DNA of 64,000 nucleotides, from NCBI GenBank assembly GCA_963975155.1, contig CAXBFG010000008.1, positions 1 through 64,000 on the forward strand, read 5' to 3'. The first letter of the stretch is position 1. Every line of letters starts with the position of its first letter. This DNA comes from UBA5109 sp963975155 (GTDB lineage: Bacteria > Pseudomonadota > Gammaproteobacteria > Pseudomonadales > Pseudohongiellaceae). Shown here piece after piece: positions 43,387 through 54,100 of this stretch. The translations under genes and the position numbers were made by a program. A model generated the notes under the pieces. It was given only the letters and a program-made list of their open reading frames with translations. It was not told where the DNA came from and made no database searches.

Positions 43387-43935
43387 ATGTCGGCTTCTGA
43401 AAATGGTAAGCGTTGGTATGTCATACATGCTTATTCAGGTTATGAGCGTAAAGTGAAACTAGCGCTGGAAGAAAGAATTGCCTTGTCCGGTTTTGCGGAT
43501 CTTTTTGGTGATGTGCTGGTGCCGACCGAAGAAGTGTTGGAAATGCGTAGTGGGCAAAAGCGCAAAAGTGAGCGCAAGTTTTTCCCAGGTTATGTGTTAA
43601 TTAATATGGTGTTAAATGATGACACCTGGCATCTGGTGAAAAATACGCCTCGTGTCATGGGTTTTATTGGCGGCAAAGCAGATAAACCAGCTCCTATCAC
43701 CCAGCGTGAAGTGAATGAGATTGTCAATCGGCTGGAAGAATCAGTTGATAAGCCCACGCACAAAACGATTTACGAACCTGGCGAAATGGTTCGCGTTACT
43801 GATGGGCCTTTCAATGACTTCACCGGTACAGTCGAAGAAGTTAATTATGAAAAGAGTCGGGTAAGAGTGGCGGTATTAATCTTTGGTCGCTCTACTCCGG
43901 TCGAGTTGGAGTTTTCTCAAGTAGAAAAAGGTTGA
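43387..43935 (+). CDS. nusG: NusG transcription elongation factor
   Basis: 182 residues: NGN domain (KRWYVIHAYSGYERKVKLAL, FFPGYVLINMV) and C-terminal KOW domain (GEMVRVTDGPFNDFTGTVEEV). NusG binds RNA polymerase, aids processivity and Rho termination, and couples transcription to translation through S10. Co-transcribed with secE. Length matches E. coli (181). Confidence 0.98.
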   Translation: MSASENGKRWYVIHAYSGYERKVKLALEERIALSGFADLFGDVLVPTEEVLEMRSGQKRKSERKFFPGYVLINMVLNDDTWHLVKNTPRVMGFIGGKADKPAPITQREVNEIVNRLEESVDKPTHKTIYEPGEMVRVTDGPFNDFTGTVEEVNYEKSRVRVAVLIFGRSTPVELEFSQVEKG

Positions 43936-44056
43936 AACTATTGCGCTTGCTATAACTTCGTTAAAATCAGAGTTTCACAAAGTTACTTACTGTTAAGTAA
44001 GCTCCTTTATAAAATACTGATTTTGCTTCGTTCTAGCTTCGCTTATAACGTTTCAA
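43932..44056. repeat. Long imperfect inverted repeat between nusG and rplK
   Basis: Arms of about 39-40 bp begin TTGAAAC and end AAAATCAG on the left (43932-43970) and mirror this on the right (44017-44056), with a diverged centre. The inner loop holds a second hairpin, TTACTTA/TAAGTAA (43984-44000). A TTGCTT...TATAAC promoter-like pair lies in the right arm. It could be a small mobile repeat, a processing site or part of the rplK leader. Confidence 0.6.
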
Positions 44057-44158
44057 TATGATCCGAGAAAGTCGGATTAAAAAGTGAATTTGGTGGAAGC
44101 ATTCTTGTAGAAAGCTTCTTAAGTAAAAAAGTCGCTGTTCTATTAAGTATCAGCGCCA

Positions 44159-44181
44159 GGGTAGTCGCAAGACGGTGACCC
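44159..44181 (+). promoter_or_regulatory. Candidate L1-binding leader hairpin before rplK
   Basis: GGGTAGTC-GCAA-GAC-GGTG-ACCC folds as a GNRA-capped helix with an asymmetric internal loop just before the AAAGGAG of rplK. In E. coli, L1 represses L11-L1 translation by binding such an asymmetric helix. Assignment is from shape and place only. Confidence 0.4.
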
Positions 44182-44196
44182 AAAGGAGTATATATT

Positions 44197-44631
44197 ATGG
44201 CTAAAAAAGTACTGGCTTATATCAAACTGCAGGTTGCTGCAGGCAAAGCCAATCCAAGTCCGCCTGTTGGTCCGGCTCTCGGTCAGCACGGCGTCAATAT
44301 CATGGATTTTTGTAAGGCCTTTAACGCAGAAACGCAAAGTCTCGAACCAGGCCTTCCGACTCCGGTAGTGATTACTGTCTACGCTGACAGAAGTTTCACC
44401 TTTATCACCAAAACCCCGCCAGCCGCAGTTTTACTGCAAAAAGCGGCCGGGCTTAAGAAAGGTAGCGGTCGTCCCAATACTGAAAAAGTGGGCAAAGTGA
44501 CTCGTGCGCAGCTTGAAGAAATAGCAACCCTTAAGATGCCTGATCTGACAGCTGCTGATATGGATGCTGCAGTACGTACTCTGGCAGGTAGCGCCAGAAG
44601 TGCCGGTATTGAAACTGAAGGGGTTGAGTAA
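44197..44631 (+). CDS. rplK: Ribosomal protein L11
   Basis: 144 residues, GTPase-associated-centre protein of the 50S subunit. The N-terminal domain starts AKKVLAYIKLQVAAGKANPSP and has PPVGPALGQHGVNIMDFC. The C-terminal rRNA-binding domain contains GSGRPNTEKVGKVT. Its stop overlaps the rplA start by 1 bp (TAATG). Confidence 0.98.
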   Translation: MAKKVLAYIKLQVAAGKANPSPPVGPALGQHGVNIMDFCKAFNAETQSLEPGLPTPVVITVYADRSFTFITKTPPAAVLLQKAAGLKKGSGRPNTEKVGKVTRAQLEEIATLKMPDLTAADMDAAVRTLAGSARSAGIETEGVE

Positions 44632-45326
44632 TGGCTAAATTAACTAAAAAAGCAAAACTGATTGCTGAGAAGCTGGAAGCCGGCAAAATTTATCCAATAG
44701 AAGATGCTGTTGCTTTAATAGCTCAGTTTGCGACTTCTAAATTTAAAGAATCAATAGATGTCAGTATCAATCTGGGTGTTGATCCGCGTAAATCTGACCA
44801 GGCTGTCAGAGGCGCAACAACATTGCCGCATGGTACTGGAAAAGATGTGCGTGTTGCTGTTTTTGCTCAGGGTGAAAATGCTGAGAAGGCGAAAGCTGCA
44901 GGCGCTGATCTGGTTGGCTTTGAAGATCTGGCCGAAAGTATCAAGGGTGGAGTTCTGGATTTTGACGTGGTCATTGCCAGTCCTGATGCGATGCGTATCG
45001 TTGGTCAGCTCGGTACCATATTGGGCCCTCGTGGCCTGATGCCTAACCCGAAAGTGGGCACGGTGACTCCAGATGTGGAAGGTGCAGTCAGAAATGCCAA
45101 ATCCGGCCAGGTGCGTTATCGCACTGATAAAAACGGCATTATTCATGGTGGCATTGGCAAAACTGATTTTGAGGCCAGTGCTGTTAAAGGTAATTTGGAA
45201 GCCTTGCTGATTGATCTTAAGAAAGCCAAACCTTCTTCAGCGAAAGGTAATTATGTGAAGAAGATAGTCCTGTCTTCAACTATGGGGCCAGGAATCCAGA
45301 TAGACCAATCTTCTCTGGAGTTTTAA
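44631..45326 (+). CDS. rplA: Ribosomal protein L1
   Basis: 231 residues. It forms the L1 stalk at the ribosomal E site and represses its own operon. Domain II with LGPRGLMPNPKVGTVTPDV is conserved. Pairs with rplK as in all bacteria; length equals that of Pseudomonas L1. Confidence 0.98.
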   Translation: MAKLTKKAKLIAEKLEAGKIYPIEDAVALIAQFATSKFKESIDVSINLGVDPRKSDQAVRGATTLPHGTGKDVRVAVFAQGENAEKAKAAGADLVGFEDLAESIKGGVLDFDVVIASPDAMRIVGQLGTILGPRGLMPNPKVGTVTPDVEGAVRNAKSGQVRYRTDKNGIIHGGIGKTDFEASAVKGNLEALLIDLKKAKPSSAKGNYVKKIVLSSTMGPGIQIDQSSLEF

Positions 45327-45355
45327 CAGATATAGTTGCGAAATAAAGAATCAAG

Positions 45356-45383
45356 GCACTTCTGAATAATTATTCAGAAGTGC
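45356..45383. repeat. Perfect 28-bp palindrome downstream of rplA
   Basis: GCACTTCTGAATAA followed by its exact reverse complement. In RNA it forms a 12-bp or longer hairpin with a minimal loop. There is no T run, so not a classical terminator. It sits at the start of the rplA-rplJ spacer and may mark RNA processing. Confidence 0.65.
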
Positions 45384-45424
45384 TGAAAAGACTTTGGGGT
45401 GTTGAGTTTTTAATGAACTCAGTG

Positions 45425-45505
45425 CTGTCAAAGACCGCAGGTGTGAAGGGATGTTGAAGTTTTGTCCCTGAGCTTAATGTCCTGCGCAGATGGTGGAACC
45501 CGGTT
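45425..45505 (+). promoter_or_regulatory. L10 leader (rplJ autoregulatory RNA)
   Basis: GACCGCAGG (45433-45441) pairs with CCTGCGCAGA (45481-45490), enclosing an AGGGA/TCCCT stem. The pattern GACCGCAGG...CCTGCGNAGANGGTG is the conserved core of the gammaproteobacterial L10 leader that L10-(L7/L12)4 binds to repress rplJL. The rplA-rplJ spacer (432 bp) is close to the E. coli size. Confidence 0.75.
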
Positions 45506-45758
45506 CAATGCAGGTTATTGAACGATTCACCGAACAAGAGCCTGTTTTTACTCAAGTGAAAGCAGGGAGTTGGAATCGGTTTACCGATTTCTTAACTGGT
45601 TGTCGACTTAATAGTGTTACGAGCGAAACCGGTACCAGGCAAAAAGCTGTGAGAAAGCGGAGTTTACACATCAGTAAATGAGCATTAGAAACAGTTTTTT
45701 AACGACGTACTGGTGAGCACAGTAGCTATAGCGATAATCAATACTTAGGAGTATTAGA

Positions 45759-46289
45759 GTGGCTATTCGTATAGAAGACAAAAGGCAGATAGTTGCCGAA
45801 GTCAACGAAGCTGCTAAGGGTGCTTTATCTGCAGTACTTGCCGATTATCGGGGAGTAACTGTCAGCGAACTTACTGATCTGCGTAAATTAGCGCGCGATA
45901 ACAAGGTCTATCTGCGAGTTGTCAGAAACACTTTGTTGAAGCGTGCTTTTCAAGGTACTGACTTTGAGTGCCTGAACGAAGCTTTGGTAGGTCCGACAAT
46001 ATTAGCTTTTTCTCAGGAAGATCCAGGTGCCGCAGCGCGTGTACTAAAGGATTTTGCGAAGAATAATGATGATTTTGATGTTAAAGCCCTTGCTGTTGGT
46101 GGAAACCTGCTGTCTGCAGACCAGATCGATATTTTGGCATCACTGCCTACTTACGATCAGGCTATCGCAACCTTAATGAGTGTGATATTGGCGCCGGTAA
46201 CTAAATTGGTCAGAACAGTGAATGAGGTGCCTACCAAGGTCACCCGTGTAGTAGCGGCTGTTCGGGATCAGAAACAGGAAGCAGCGTAA
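45759..46289 (+). CDS. rplJ: Ribosomal protein L10
   Basis: 176 residues, GTG start after TTAGGAG. It begins AIRIEDKRQIVAEVNEAA, with DYRGVTVSELTDLRK and LRVVRNTLLKRA typical of the rRNA-binding part. The C-terminal helix carries L7/L12 dimers. It is autoregulated through the leader upstream and lies before rplL. Confidence 0.97.
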   Translation: MAIRIEDKRQIVAEVNEAAKGALSAVLADYRGVTVSELTDLRKLARDNKVYLRVVRNTLLKRAFQGTDFECLNEALVGPTILAFSQEDPGAAARVLKDFAKNNDDFDVKALAVGGNLLSADQIDILASLPTYDQAIATLMSVILAPVTKLVRTVNEVPTKVTRVVAAVRDQKQEAA

Positions 46290-46413
46290 TAGCGTTCGGA
46301 GTAGAACATTAAGTTGTTTTGTCCGGTAAAGTAAAAATTTAAACAGGGTTCTCTGAGGGCTGATTTAAAAAGCATCTCACGGACCTTAACTGTAATTTTA
46401 TAAGGAGAGCATT

Positions 46414-46794
46414 ATGTCTCTATCAAAAGAAGAAATTTTAGAAGGTATTGCTGAACTGTCAGTCATGGAAGTAGTCGAACTAGTTTCAGCTATGGAAGAA
46501 AAATTTGGTGTATCTGCTGCGGCTGCTGTCGCTGTTGCTGCTCCTGCGGCTGCTGGTGGTGATGCTGGTGCGGCTGAAGAGAAAGATGAGTTTGACGTTA
46601 TGCTTACTTCTTCTGGTGAGAAGAAAGTTAATGTTATTAAAGCTGTGCGTGGAATTACCGGTCTTGGCCTGAAAGAAGCTAAAGACCTGGTTGATGGTGC
46701 ACCATCTGCAATTAAAGAAGGTGTAAGCAAGACTGAAGCTGAAGACTTCAAAAAGCAGCTTGAAGAAGCTGGCGCAACAGTCGAGCTTAAATAA
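46414..46794 (+). CDS. rplL: Ribosomal protein L7/L12
   Basis: 126 residues: N-terminal dimerisation helices, an Ala/Gly-rich hinge (about residues 34-53) and the C-terminal domain (FDVMLTSSGEKKVNVIKAVR, GLGLKEAKDLVDGAP) that recruits translational GTPases. Strong AAGGAGAG binding site upstream, in keeping with its high copy number. Confidence 0.98.
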   Translation: MSLSKEEILEGIAELSVMEVVELVSAMEEKFGVSAAAAVAVAAPAAAGGDAGAAEEKDEFDVMLTSSGEKKVNVIKAVRGITGLGLKEAKDLVDGAPSAIKEGVSKTEAEDFKKQLEEAGATVELK

Positions 46795-46816
46795 ATCAGC
46801 TGCTTAAGTTGATTTT

Positions 46817-46858
46817 AAAGGTGGAAGCCCTTTGTGTTATCAATGGGCTTTCACCTTT
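46817..46858 (+). terminator. rplL-rpoB attenuator
   Basis: 14-bp stem AAAGGTGGAAGCCC/GGGCTTTCACCTTT with one G-T pair and a 14-nt loop, followed by TTTA. It occupies the place of the E. coli attenuator that lets only part of the transcripts reach rpoBC. Confidence 0.75.
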
Positions 46859-47005
46859 ATGCGCTTTCAGAGTGTATTAACTATTTAAGTGGTTAGTGCA
46901 CTGAAGAGCGTCATAGGGAATGCTGGGGTTACTTTTTGGATATCTTGAGTGATTAAGTAATTAAAAGTAACAAGATTCAGAAAATACGCTGATTAGGGAC
47001 CACTG

Positions 47006-50000
47006 ATGGCATATTCATATACTGAGAAAAAACGAATCCGTAAAGACTTTAGCAAACTGCAAAGTGTTATGGATATTCCTTATCTTCTGGCTATCCAGAT
47101 TGATTCGTATAAGCAGTTTACTCAAACGACTACCCCTCCGGAAGAACGCCTGGATCAAGGTTTGCATGCGGCATTCAAATCAGTATTTCCGATAATTTCC
47201 TATTCGGGCAAAGCCCTGTTGGAATATGTGAGTTACCGTCTTGGTAAGCCTGAGTTTGATGTTAGTGAGTGTATGTTGCGTGGTGCAACCTATGCTGTTT
47301 CTCTGCGTGTAAAAGTCCGTCTCATCATTTACGAAAAAGAATCTACTGCCAAAGTTATTAAAGATATCAAAGAGCAGGAAGTTTACATGGGTGAAATTCC
47401 GCTGATGACTGATAGCGGAACATTTGTCATTAATGGTACTGAGCGTGTGGTCGTTTCTCAGTTACACAGATCTCCTGGTGTGTTCTTTGACCATGATAAA
47501 GGTAAAACTCATAGTTCAGGAAAATTACTGTATTCAGCGCGTATTATTCCTTACCGTGGCTCCTGGTTGGATGTTGAATTTGATCCGAAAGATATGGTTT
47601 TTGTGCGAATTGACCGTAGAAGAAAGCTGCCTGCAACTATACTCTTAAAAGCGCTGGATTATACATCCCAGGACATCCTGGAGATGTTCTATGACAACAA
47701 TAAATATTTCATAGGCAAGGATGGTGGAATTTCTATTGAGCTGGTGCCTTCACGTCTGCGTGGCGTAGTGCTGAATTTTGATGTCAAAATCAAACGCACG
47801 GTAATTGTGCCAGCCAGCTCCAGGATTACAGCTCGCCATATTCGCGAAATGGAAAACGCCAAACTAACCAAACTGGATGTTCCCTCTGAATTTCTGCTGG
47901 GTAATGCCCTGGCGACAGACATTATTGATAAAGAAACCGGTGAGGTTTTATTACCGTGTAATACAGAGGTTACGGAAGAAGTACTGGAAACCCTGGTTAA
48001 TGCCGGTATTAAAGAATTTGAAACTATTTATACCAACGATCTGGACTGCGGACCATTTATTTCGGATACCCTGAAAACCGATCCAACCGATAACAGGCTG
48101 GAAGCACTGGTTGAAATATACCGAATGATGCGTCCGGGTGAGCCACCAACAAAAGAATCGGCAGAAAACCTGTTCTCTAATCTGTTTTTCTCTGAAGAGC
48201 GATATGATCTTTCTGTAGTTGGTCGTATGAAATTTAATCGTCGCCTGGGTAGAGAGGAATCAGAAGGTTCCAGTGTTCTCAGCAAAGAAGACATTGTAGA
48301 CGTAATTAAAACGCTGGTTAATATCCGTAACGGTTATGGCAATGTTGATGATATTGACCATCTTGGTAACCGACGTATTCGTTCAGTCGGTGAAATGGCA
48401 GAGAATCAATTCCGGGTTGGTTTGGTTCGTGTTGAAAGAGCGGTTAAAGAACGTTTGTCCATGGCTGACAGTGAAGGCCTGATGCCGCAGGATATGATTA
48501 ACGCTAAACCAGTTGCAGCGGCCATCAAGGAATTTTTTGGATCGAGTCAGTTGTCGCAGTTTATGGATCAGAATAACCCCTTGTCAGAGGTTACTCATAA
48601 GCGTCGTATATCTGCCTTGGGGCCAGGTGGACTTACCCGTGAACGTGCAGGTTTTGAAGTGCGTGATGTGCATCCGACTCATTACGGACGTGTATGCCCT
48701 ATTGAGACTCCTGAAGGTCCGAATATTGGATTGATTAACTCACTGGCAACATATGCGCAAACCAATAAATATGGTTTTCTGGAAAGTCCGGTCAGAAAAG
48801 TTGTAGACGGCGTTGTAACTGACGAAATTGTGTATCTGTCAGCAATTGAAGAAAGTACCTATGCTATTGCACAGGCGAGTTCACCTTTAGATAAAAAAGG
48901 TAAATTTTCCGAAGAAATGGTATCGGTTCGTCACCAGAATGAATTTACTCTGGTTAACAAAAATCAAATTGATTTTATGGATGTCAGTCCGCAGCAGGTT
49001 GTATCAGTTGCTGCTTCCCTGATTCCATTTCTGGAACACGATGATGCTAACCGAGCCCTTATGGGTTCGAACATGCAGCGTCAGGCAGTGCCGACTCTTA
49101 TTGCCCAGAAACCACTGGTTGGGACAGGCATGGAAAGATATGTGGCACGTGACTCCGGCGTATGTGTGGTATCCAGACGTGGTGGTGTCATAGATAGCGT
49201 TGATGCGGCCCGTATTATTGTACGTGTGAATGATGCTGAAACAGCTGCAGGTGAGGCCGGTGTTGATATCTATAATCTGACTAAATACACCCGCTCCAAC
49301 CAGAATACCTGCATTAACCAACGTCCACTTGTGAAAGTTGGTGACTCGGTAGCAACTGGTGACATTCTTGCAGACGGTCCTTCCATTGATATGGGAGAAC
49401 TGGCTCTGGGTCAGAATATGCGTATCGCGTTTATGCCCTGGAATGGTTATAACTTTGAGGATTCCATTCTGATTTCTGAGCGTGTGGTTAAAGAAGATCG
49501 CTTTACTTCGATTCACATACAGGAACTGACTTGTATAGCCAGAGACACGAAGTTAGGGTCTGAAGAAGTCACTGCTGATATTCCCAATGTTGGTGAAAGT
49601 GCCCTGAGCCGTCTGGATGAGTCTGGTGTGGTTCATATCGGTGCTGAAGTTAACGCCGGCGATATTCTGGTAGGCAAGGTAACTCCAAAAGGAGAAACCC
49701 AGTTAACCCCTGAAGAAAAACTATTACGTGCAATCTTTGGTGAAAAAGCCTCAGACGTTAAAGATACTTCCTTGCGTGTGCCCAGCTCAGTTAAAGGTAC
49801 TGTTATCGACGTGCAGATTTTTACCCGCGATGGTCTGGAAAAAGATAAGCGAGCGCTGGAAATTGAAGAACTGCAGCTATCTAAAGTGCGCAAGGATATT
49901 GAAGATGAATATCGCATTGTAGAAGCGGCCACCTTCCAACGTTTGCGTAAAGCCCTGATCGGCAAGAAAGTCAGCGGTGGACCTAAACTCAAGAAAGGTG

Positions 50001-51088
50001 ATGCACTTACAGCTGAATATCTTGATGGCCTCAATGCAGATGATTGGTTCAAATTGCGGCTGGTCGAAGATAAATTCAGCGAACAGCTGGAGAAGGCTGG
50101 AGTTCAACTAAAAGAGCGTCGTGAAGAACTTGACGAACGCTTTGAAGACAAGAAACGCAAACTGACTCAGGGCGACAATCTGGCACCTGGTGTGCTGAAA
50201 ATAGTCAAAGTCTATTTGGCAATCAAACGCCGTATTCAACCGGGTGACAAAATGGCTGGTCGTCACGGTAACAAGGGTGTTATATCGGTAATTATGCCGG
50301 TAGAAGACATGCCTTATGATGAAAAGGGAAATCCTGTTGATATCGTGCTGAATCCGCTAGGTGTGCCATCGCGCATGAACGTAGGGCAGATTCTGGAAAC
50401 TCATTTGGGTGCCGCGTCCAAGGGTCTTGGTGAAAAAATCAACGCCATGGTTGAGACGCAGCAAAAAATTTCCGATATCAGAAAGCTGCTGGATAAAATC
50501 TATAATGGCATTGGTAATGCACTGCGTCAGGAAGATCTGGATAGCTTGTCCGATACAGAGATTATGGAACTGGCTGGTAATCTCAAGGATGGCGTGCCTA
50601 TGGCAACAACTGTTTTTGATGGCGCCAGTGAAGTTGAAATCAAGCAATTATTGACGCTTGCTGACATGAGCGATGATGGGCAAATGACCTTATATGATGG
50701 ACGAACCGGTGATGCTTTCGATCGGAAAGTAACAGTGGGCATTATGTATATGTTGAAACTGAATCATTTGGTTGATGACAAGATGCATGCCCGTTCTACC
50801 GGTTCCTACTCGCTGGTTACCCAACAGCCGCTTGGTGGTAAAGCGCAGTTTGGTGGGCAGCGATTCGGTGAGATGGAGGTATGGGCACTTGAAGCTTATG
50901 GTGCCGCGTATACCCTGCAGGAAATGCTCACCGTGAAATCGGATGATGTGGCTGGTCGTACCAAGATGTATAAAAACATTGTTGATGGTGATCACCGTAT
51001 GGAAGCTGGTATGCCTGAATCCTTTAATGTATTGGTTAAAGAGATTCGTTCATTGGGCATAGACATGGACCTTGAAAGCGACAACTAA
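47006..51088 (+). CDS. rpoB: RNA polymerase beta subunit
   Basis: 1360 residues (E. coli 1342). All major segments are present, including the rifampicin pocket QLSQFMDQNNPLSEVTHKRR with wild-type residues at the usual resistance positions. Other landmarks are GPNIGLINSLA, NGYNFEDSI, KMAGRHGNKG and GGQRFGEMEVWALEAYGA near the C terminus. It forms the catalytic core with RpoC. The spacer from rplL holds the attenuator; rpoC follows after 47 bp. Confidence 0.99.
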   Translation: MAYSYTEKKRIRKDFSKLQSVMDIPYLLAIQIDSYKQFTQTTTPPEERLDQGLHAAFKSVFPIISYSGKALLEYVSYRLGKPEFDVSECMLRGATYAVSLRVKVRLIIYEKESTAKVIKDIKEQEVYMGEIPLMTDSGTFVINGTERVVVSQLHRSPGVFFDHDKGKTHSSGKLLYSARIIPYRGSWLDVEFDPKDMVFVRIDRRRKLPATILLKALDYTSQDILEMFYDNNKYFIGKDGGISIELVPSRLRGVVLNFDVKIKRTVIVPASSRITARHIREMENAKLTKLDVPSEFLLGNALATDIIDKETGEVLLPCNTEVTEEVLETLVNAGIKEFETIYTNDLDCGPFISDTLKTDPTDNRLEALVEIYRMMRPGEPPTKESAENLFSNLFFSEERYDLSVVGRMKFNRRLGREESEGSSVLSKEDIVDVIKTLVNIRNGYGNVDDIDHLGNRRIRSVGEMAENQFRVGLVRVERAVKERLSMADSEGLMPQDMINAKPVAAAIKEFFGSSQLSQFMDQNNPLSEVTHKRRISALGPGGLTRERAGFEVRDVHPTHYGRVCPIETPEGPNIGLINSLATYAQTNKYGFLESPVRKVVDGVVTDEIVYLSAIEESTYAIAQASSPLDKKGKFSEEMVSVRHQNEFTLVNKNQIDFMDVSPQQVVSVAASLIPFLEHDDANRALMGSNMQRQAVPTLIAQKPLVGTGMERYVARDSGVCVVSRRGGVIDSVDAARIIVRVNDAETAAGEAGVDIYNLTKYTRSNQNTCINQRPLVKVGDSVATGDILADGPSIDMGELALGQNMRIAFMPWNGYNFEDSILISERVVKEDRFTSIHIQELTCIARDTKLGSEEVTADIPNVGESALSRLDESGVVHIGAEVNAGDILVGKVTPKGETQLTPEEKLLRAIFGEKASDVKDTSLRVPSSVKGTVIDVQIFTRDGLEKDKRALEIEELQLSKVRKDIEDEYRIVEAATFQRLRKALIGKKVSGGPKLKKGDALTAEYLDGLNADDWFKLRLVEDKFSEQLEKAGVQLKERREELDERFEDKKRKLTQGDNLAPGVLKIVKVYLAIKRRIQPGDKMAGRHGNKGVISVIMPVEDMPYDEKGNPVDIVLNPLGVPSRMNVGQILETHLGAASKGLGEKINAMVETQQKISDIRKLLDKIYNGIGNALRQEDLDSLSDTEIMELAGNLKDGVPMATTVFDGASEVEIKQLLTLADMSDDGQMTLYDGRTGDAFDRKVTVGIMYMLKLNHLVDDKMHARSTGSYSLVTQQPLGGKAQFGGQRFGEMEVWALEAYGAAYTLQEMLTVKSDDVAGRTKMYKNIVDGDHRMEAGMPESFNVLVKEIRSLGIDMDLESDN

Positions 51089-51135
51089 AAGCAATTTTTC
51101 CTGCTTGTTAAATTAACAGCAGGTGGAGGAATAGA

Positions 51136-54100
51136 ATGAGAGACCTATTAGGTTTATTGAAGTCACAATCTCAAGCAAAAGACTTTGATTCAATTCGAAT
51201 TGGCTTGGCATCACCGCAATTAATTCGTTCCTGGTCTTTTGGGGAAGTCAAAAAACCCGAGACCATTAACTACAGAACTTTCAAGCCGGAAAGGGAAGGG
51301 CTTTTCTGTGCCAAAATTTTTGGTCCGGTTAAAGACTATGAATGCTTGTGCGGAAAATACAAACGTTTGAAACACAGGGGCGTAATCTGTGAAAAATGCG
51401 GCGTTGAAGTAGCATTGTCAAAAGTTCGTCGTGAGCGTATGGGGCACATTGAACTGGCCAGTCCGGTTGCCCATATCTGGTTTTTAAAATCCCTGCCTTC
51501 AAGAATAGGTTTGTTGCTCGATATGACACTGCGTGATATTGAACGCATCCTGTATTTTGAGTCTTTTGTGGTTACGGATCCAGGTATGACAACACTGGAA
51601 CGTGGTCAGTTATTAAATGATGAACAGTATTATGAAGCTCTGGAAGAGTTTGGTGATGATTTCCAGGCCAAAATGGGTGCTGAAGCAGTCCAGGACCTCA
51701 TGGCTGATATGGATGTTACAGAAGAAGCTAATGGCTTACGTGAAGAAATTCCGAACACCAACAGCGAAACCAAACTCAAAAAATTATCCAAACGGTTAAA
51801 ACTGCTGGATGGTTTTATTAATTCAGGCAACAAACCCGAATGGATGGTCTTATCGGTACTGCCGGTACTGCCACCCGATCTACGTCCCTTGGTACCTCTG
51901 GACGGCGGGCGTTTTGCAACTTCTGACCTGAATGATTTATACCGTCGGGTTATTAACCGTAACAACCGCTTAAAACGTCTGCTCGATCTGAATGCGCCGG
52001 ACATTATTGTGCGCAATGAAAAAAGGATGCTGCAGGAATCAGTTGACGCCTTACTGGATAATGGACGCAGAGGCAGAGCCATCACTGGTTCCAACAAGCG
52101 CCCATTGAAATCCCTGGCCGATATGATTAAAGGTAAACAGGGTCGTTTCCGTCAGAATCTGCTGGGTAAACGTGTAGATTACTCGGGTCGTTCTGTAATC
52201 GTGGTAGGCCCCACACTGAAACTGCATCAAGCAGGTCTGCCGAAAAAAATGGCACTGGAATTGTTCAAGCCTTTTATTCTGGGCAAGCTGATTCTTCGTG
52301 GTGCTGCCACGACGATTAAAGCCGCCAAGAAAATGGTGGAAAAAGAGACAGCTGAAGTCTGGGATATTCTTGCTGACGTTATTCGTGAGCATCCGATTTT
52401 ACTTAACCGTGCACCAACCTTGCATAGATTAGGTATTCAGGCATTTGAGCCGGTACTGATTGAAGGTAAAGCCATTCAATTGCATCCACTGGTTTGTGCG
52501 GCCTACAACGCTGACTTCGATGGTGACCAGATGGCTGTGCATATTCCTCTGACTCTGGAAGCTCAGCTGGAAGCACGTTCCTTGATGATGTCTACCAACA
52601 ATATACTTTCACCTGCTTCAGGTGAACCGATTATTGTTCCGTCTCAGGACGTGGTACTGGGTCTTTACTATATGACCCGGTCACGCATCAATGCCAAAGG
52701 TGAAGGCATGGTTTTCGCTGACACCAATGAAGTCATGAAAGCCTATAGTTCTAAAAATGCACATCTGCAGGCGCGTATAAAAGTTCGCCTTAAAGAAGTG
52801 TTGTTTGACGAAGCTGGGGAACGCCAGGAAAGCACTTCCATTGTTGATACAACAGTTGGTCGCGTACTCTTATTTGATATTGTTCCTGACGGAATGCCAT
52901 TCTCGTTATTCAATCAGAAAATGGCCAAAAAGCAGATATCTCATGTTATTAATACCTGCTATCGAAATGTTGGTTTGAAAGAAACCGTCATTTTTGCCGA
53001 TCAGCTGATGTATATGGGTTATAAATATTCAACTTATTCAGGTTCATCGATTGGTGTTAACGACTTTCAAATACCTGCTGAGAAAGCGACCTTGATTGGC
53101 AGAGCCGAAGCTGAAGTAGCGGAAATTGAATCACAGTTTTCTTCAGGTCTGGTAACACAGGGCGAGAAATACAACAAAGTCATCGATATCTGGTCACGTG
53201 CTAATGACCTGGTAGCCAAATCCATGATGGATGGTCTCTCCACGGAGATGGTTACCAATCGTGATGGTGAAGAGGAAGAACAGGAGTCGTTTAACTCTGT
53301 GTATATCTATGCTGACTCTGGTGCCAGGGGTTCCCCCGCACAGATACGTCAGCTAGCTGGTATGCGTGGATTGATGGCTAAACCTGATGGTTCCATTATT
53401 GAAACGCCGATTACGGCAAACTTCCGCGAAGGTCTGAACATCCTGCAGTACTTTATTTCTACGCATGGTGCTCGTAAAGGTCTGGCTGATACGGCATTGA
53501 AAACAGCTAACTCCGGTTACCTGACGCGTCGCTTGGTGGATATAAGTCAGGATCTGGTTATCAAGGAAGCCGATTGCGGCACTGTAACTGGTTTGATTAT
53601 GAACCCGGTTATTGAAGGTGGAGACATCATTGCTCCTCTTGGTGAGCGCGTACTGGGTCGTGTAGTGGCACAGGATGTCGTCAATGGTGACGGCAAACTG
53701 GTTATTGCTGCAGGCACCATGATTGACGAGAAACTGATTGATAGCCTGGAAACCAACAGTATTGATGAAGTGATTGTACGTTCTGCTATTACCTGTGAGG
53801 CCGATCAAGGTATTTGCAGACTCTGCTATGGTCGTGATCTGGGTCGTGGTCATCTGGCTAATATCGGTGAAGCGGTCGGTGTTGTTGCAGCACAGTCGAT
53901 CGGTGAGCCAGGTACACAGCTTACTATGCGTACTTTCCATATTGGTGGTGCAGCATCAAGAGCCACTGCAGCTGACAGCGTTCAGGTAAAAACTACCGGC
54001 ACCATTCATCTGCATAACATGAAGACAGTGAAAAAAATCAGCGGTGAGCTGGTTGTAGTGAGTCGTTCCGGTGAGTTGATTGTGAATGATACACAGGGCC

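Noticed and set aside
45490..45681. 63-codon plus-strand frame in the rplA-rplJ spacer
   Set aside because: Lies in the structured L10 leader region; the frame is best explained by conserved RNA structure.
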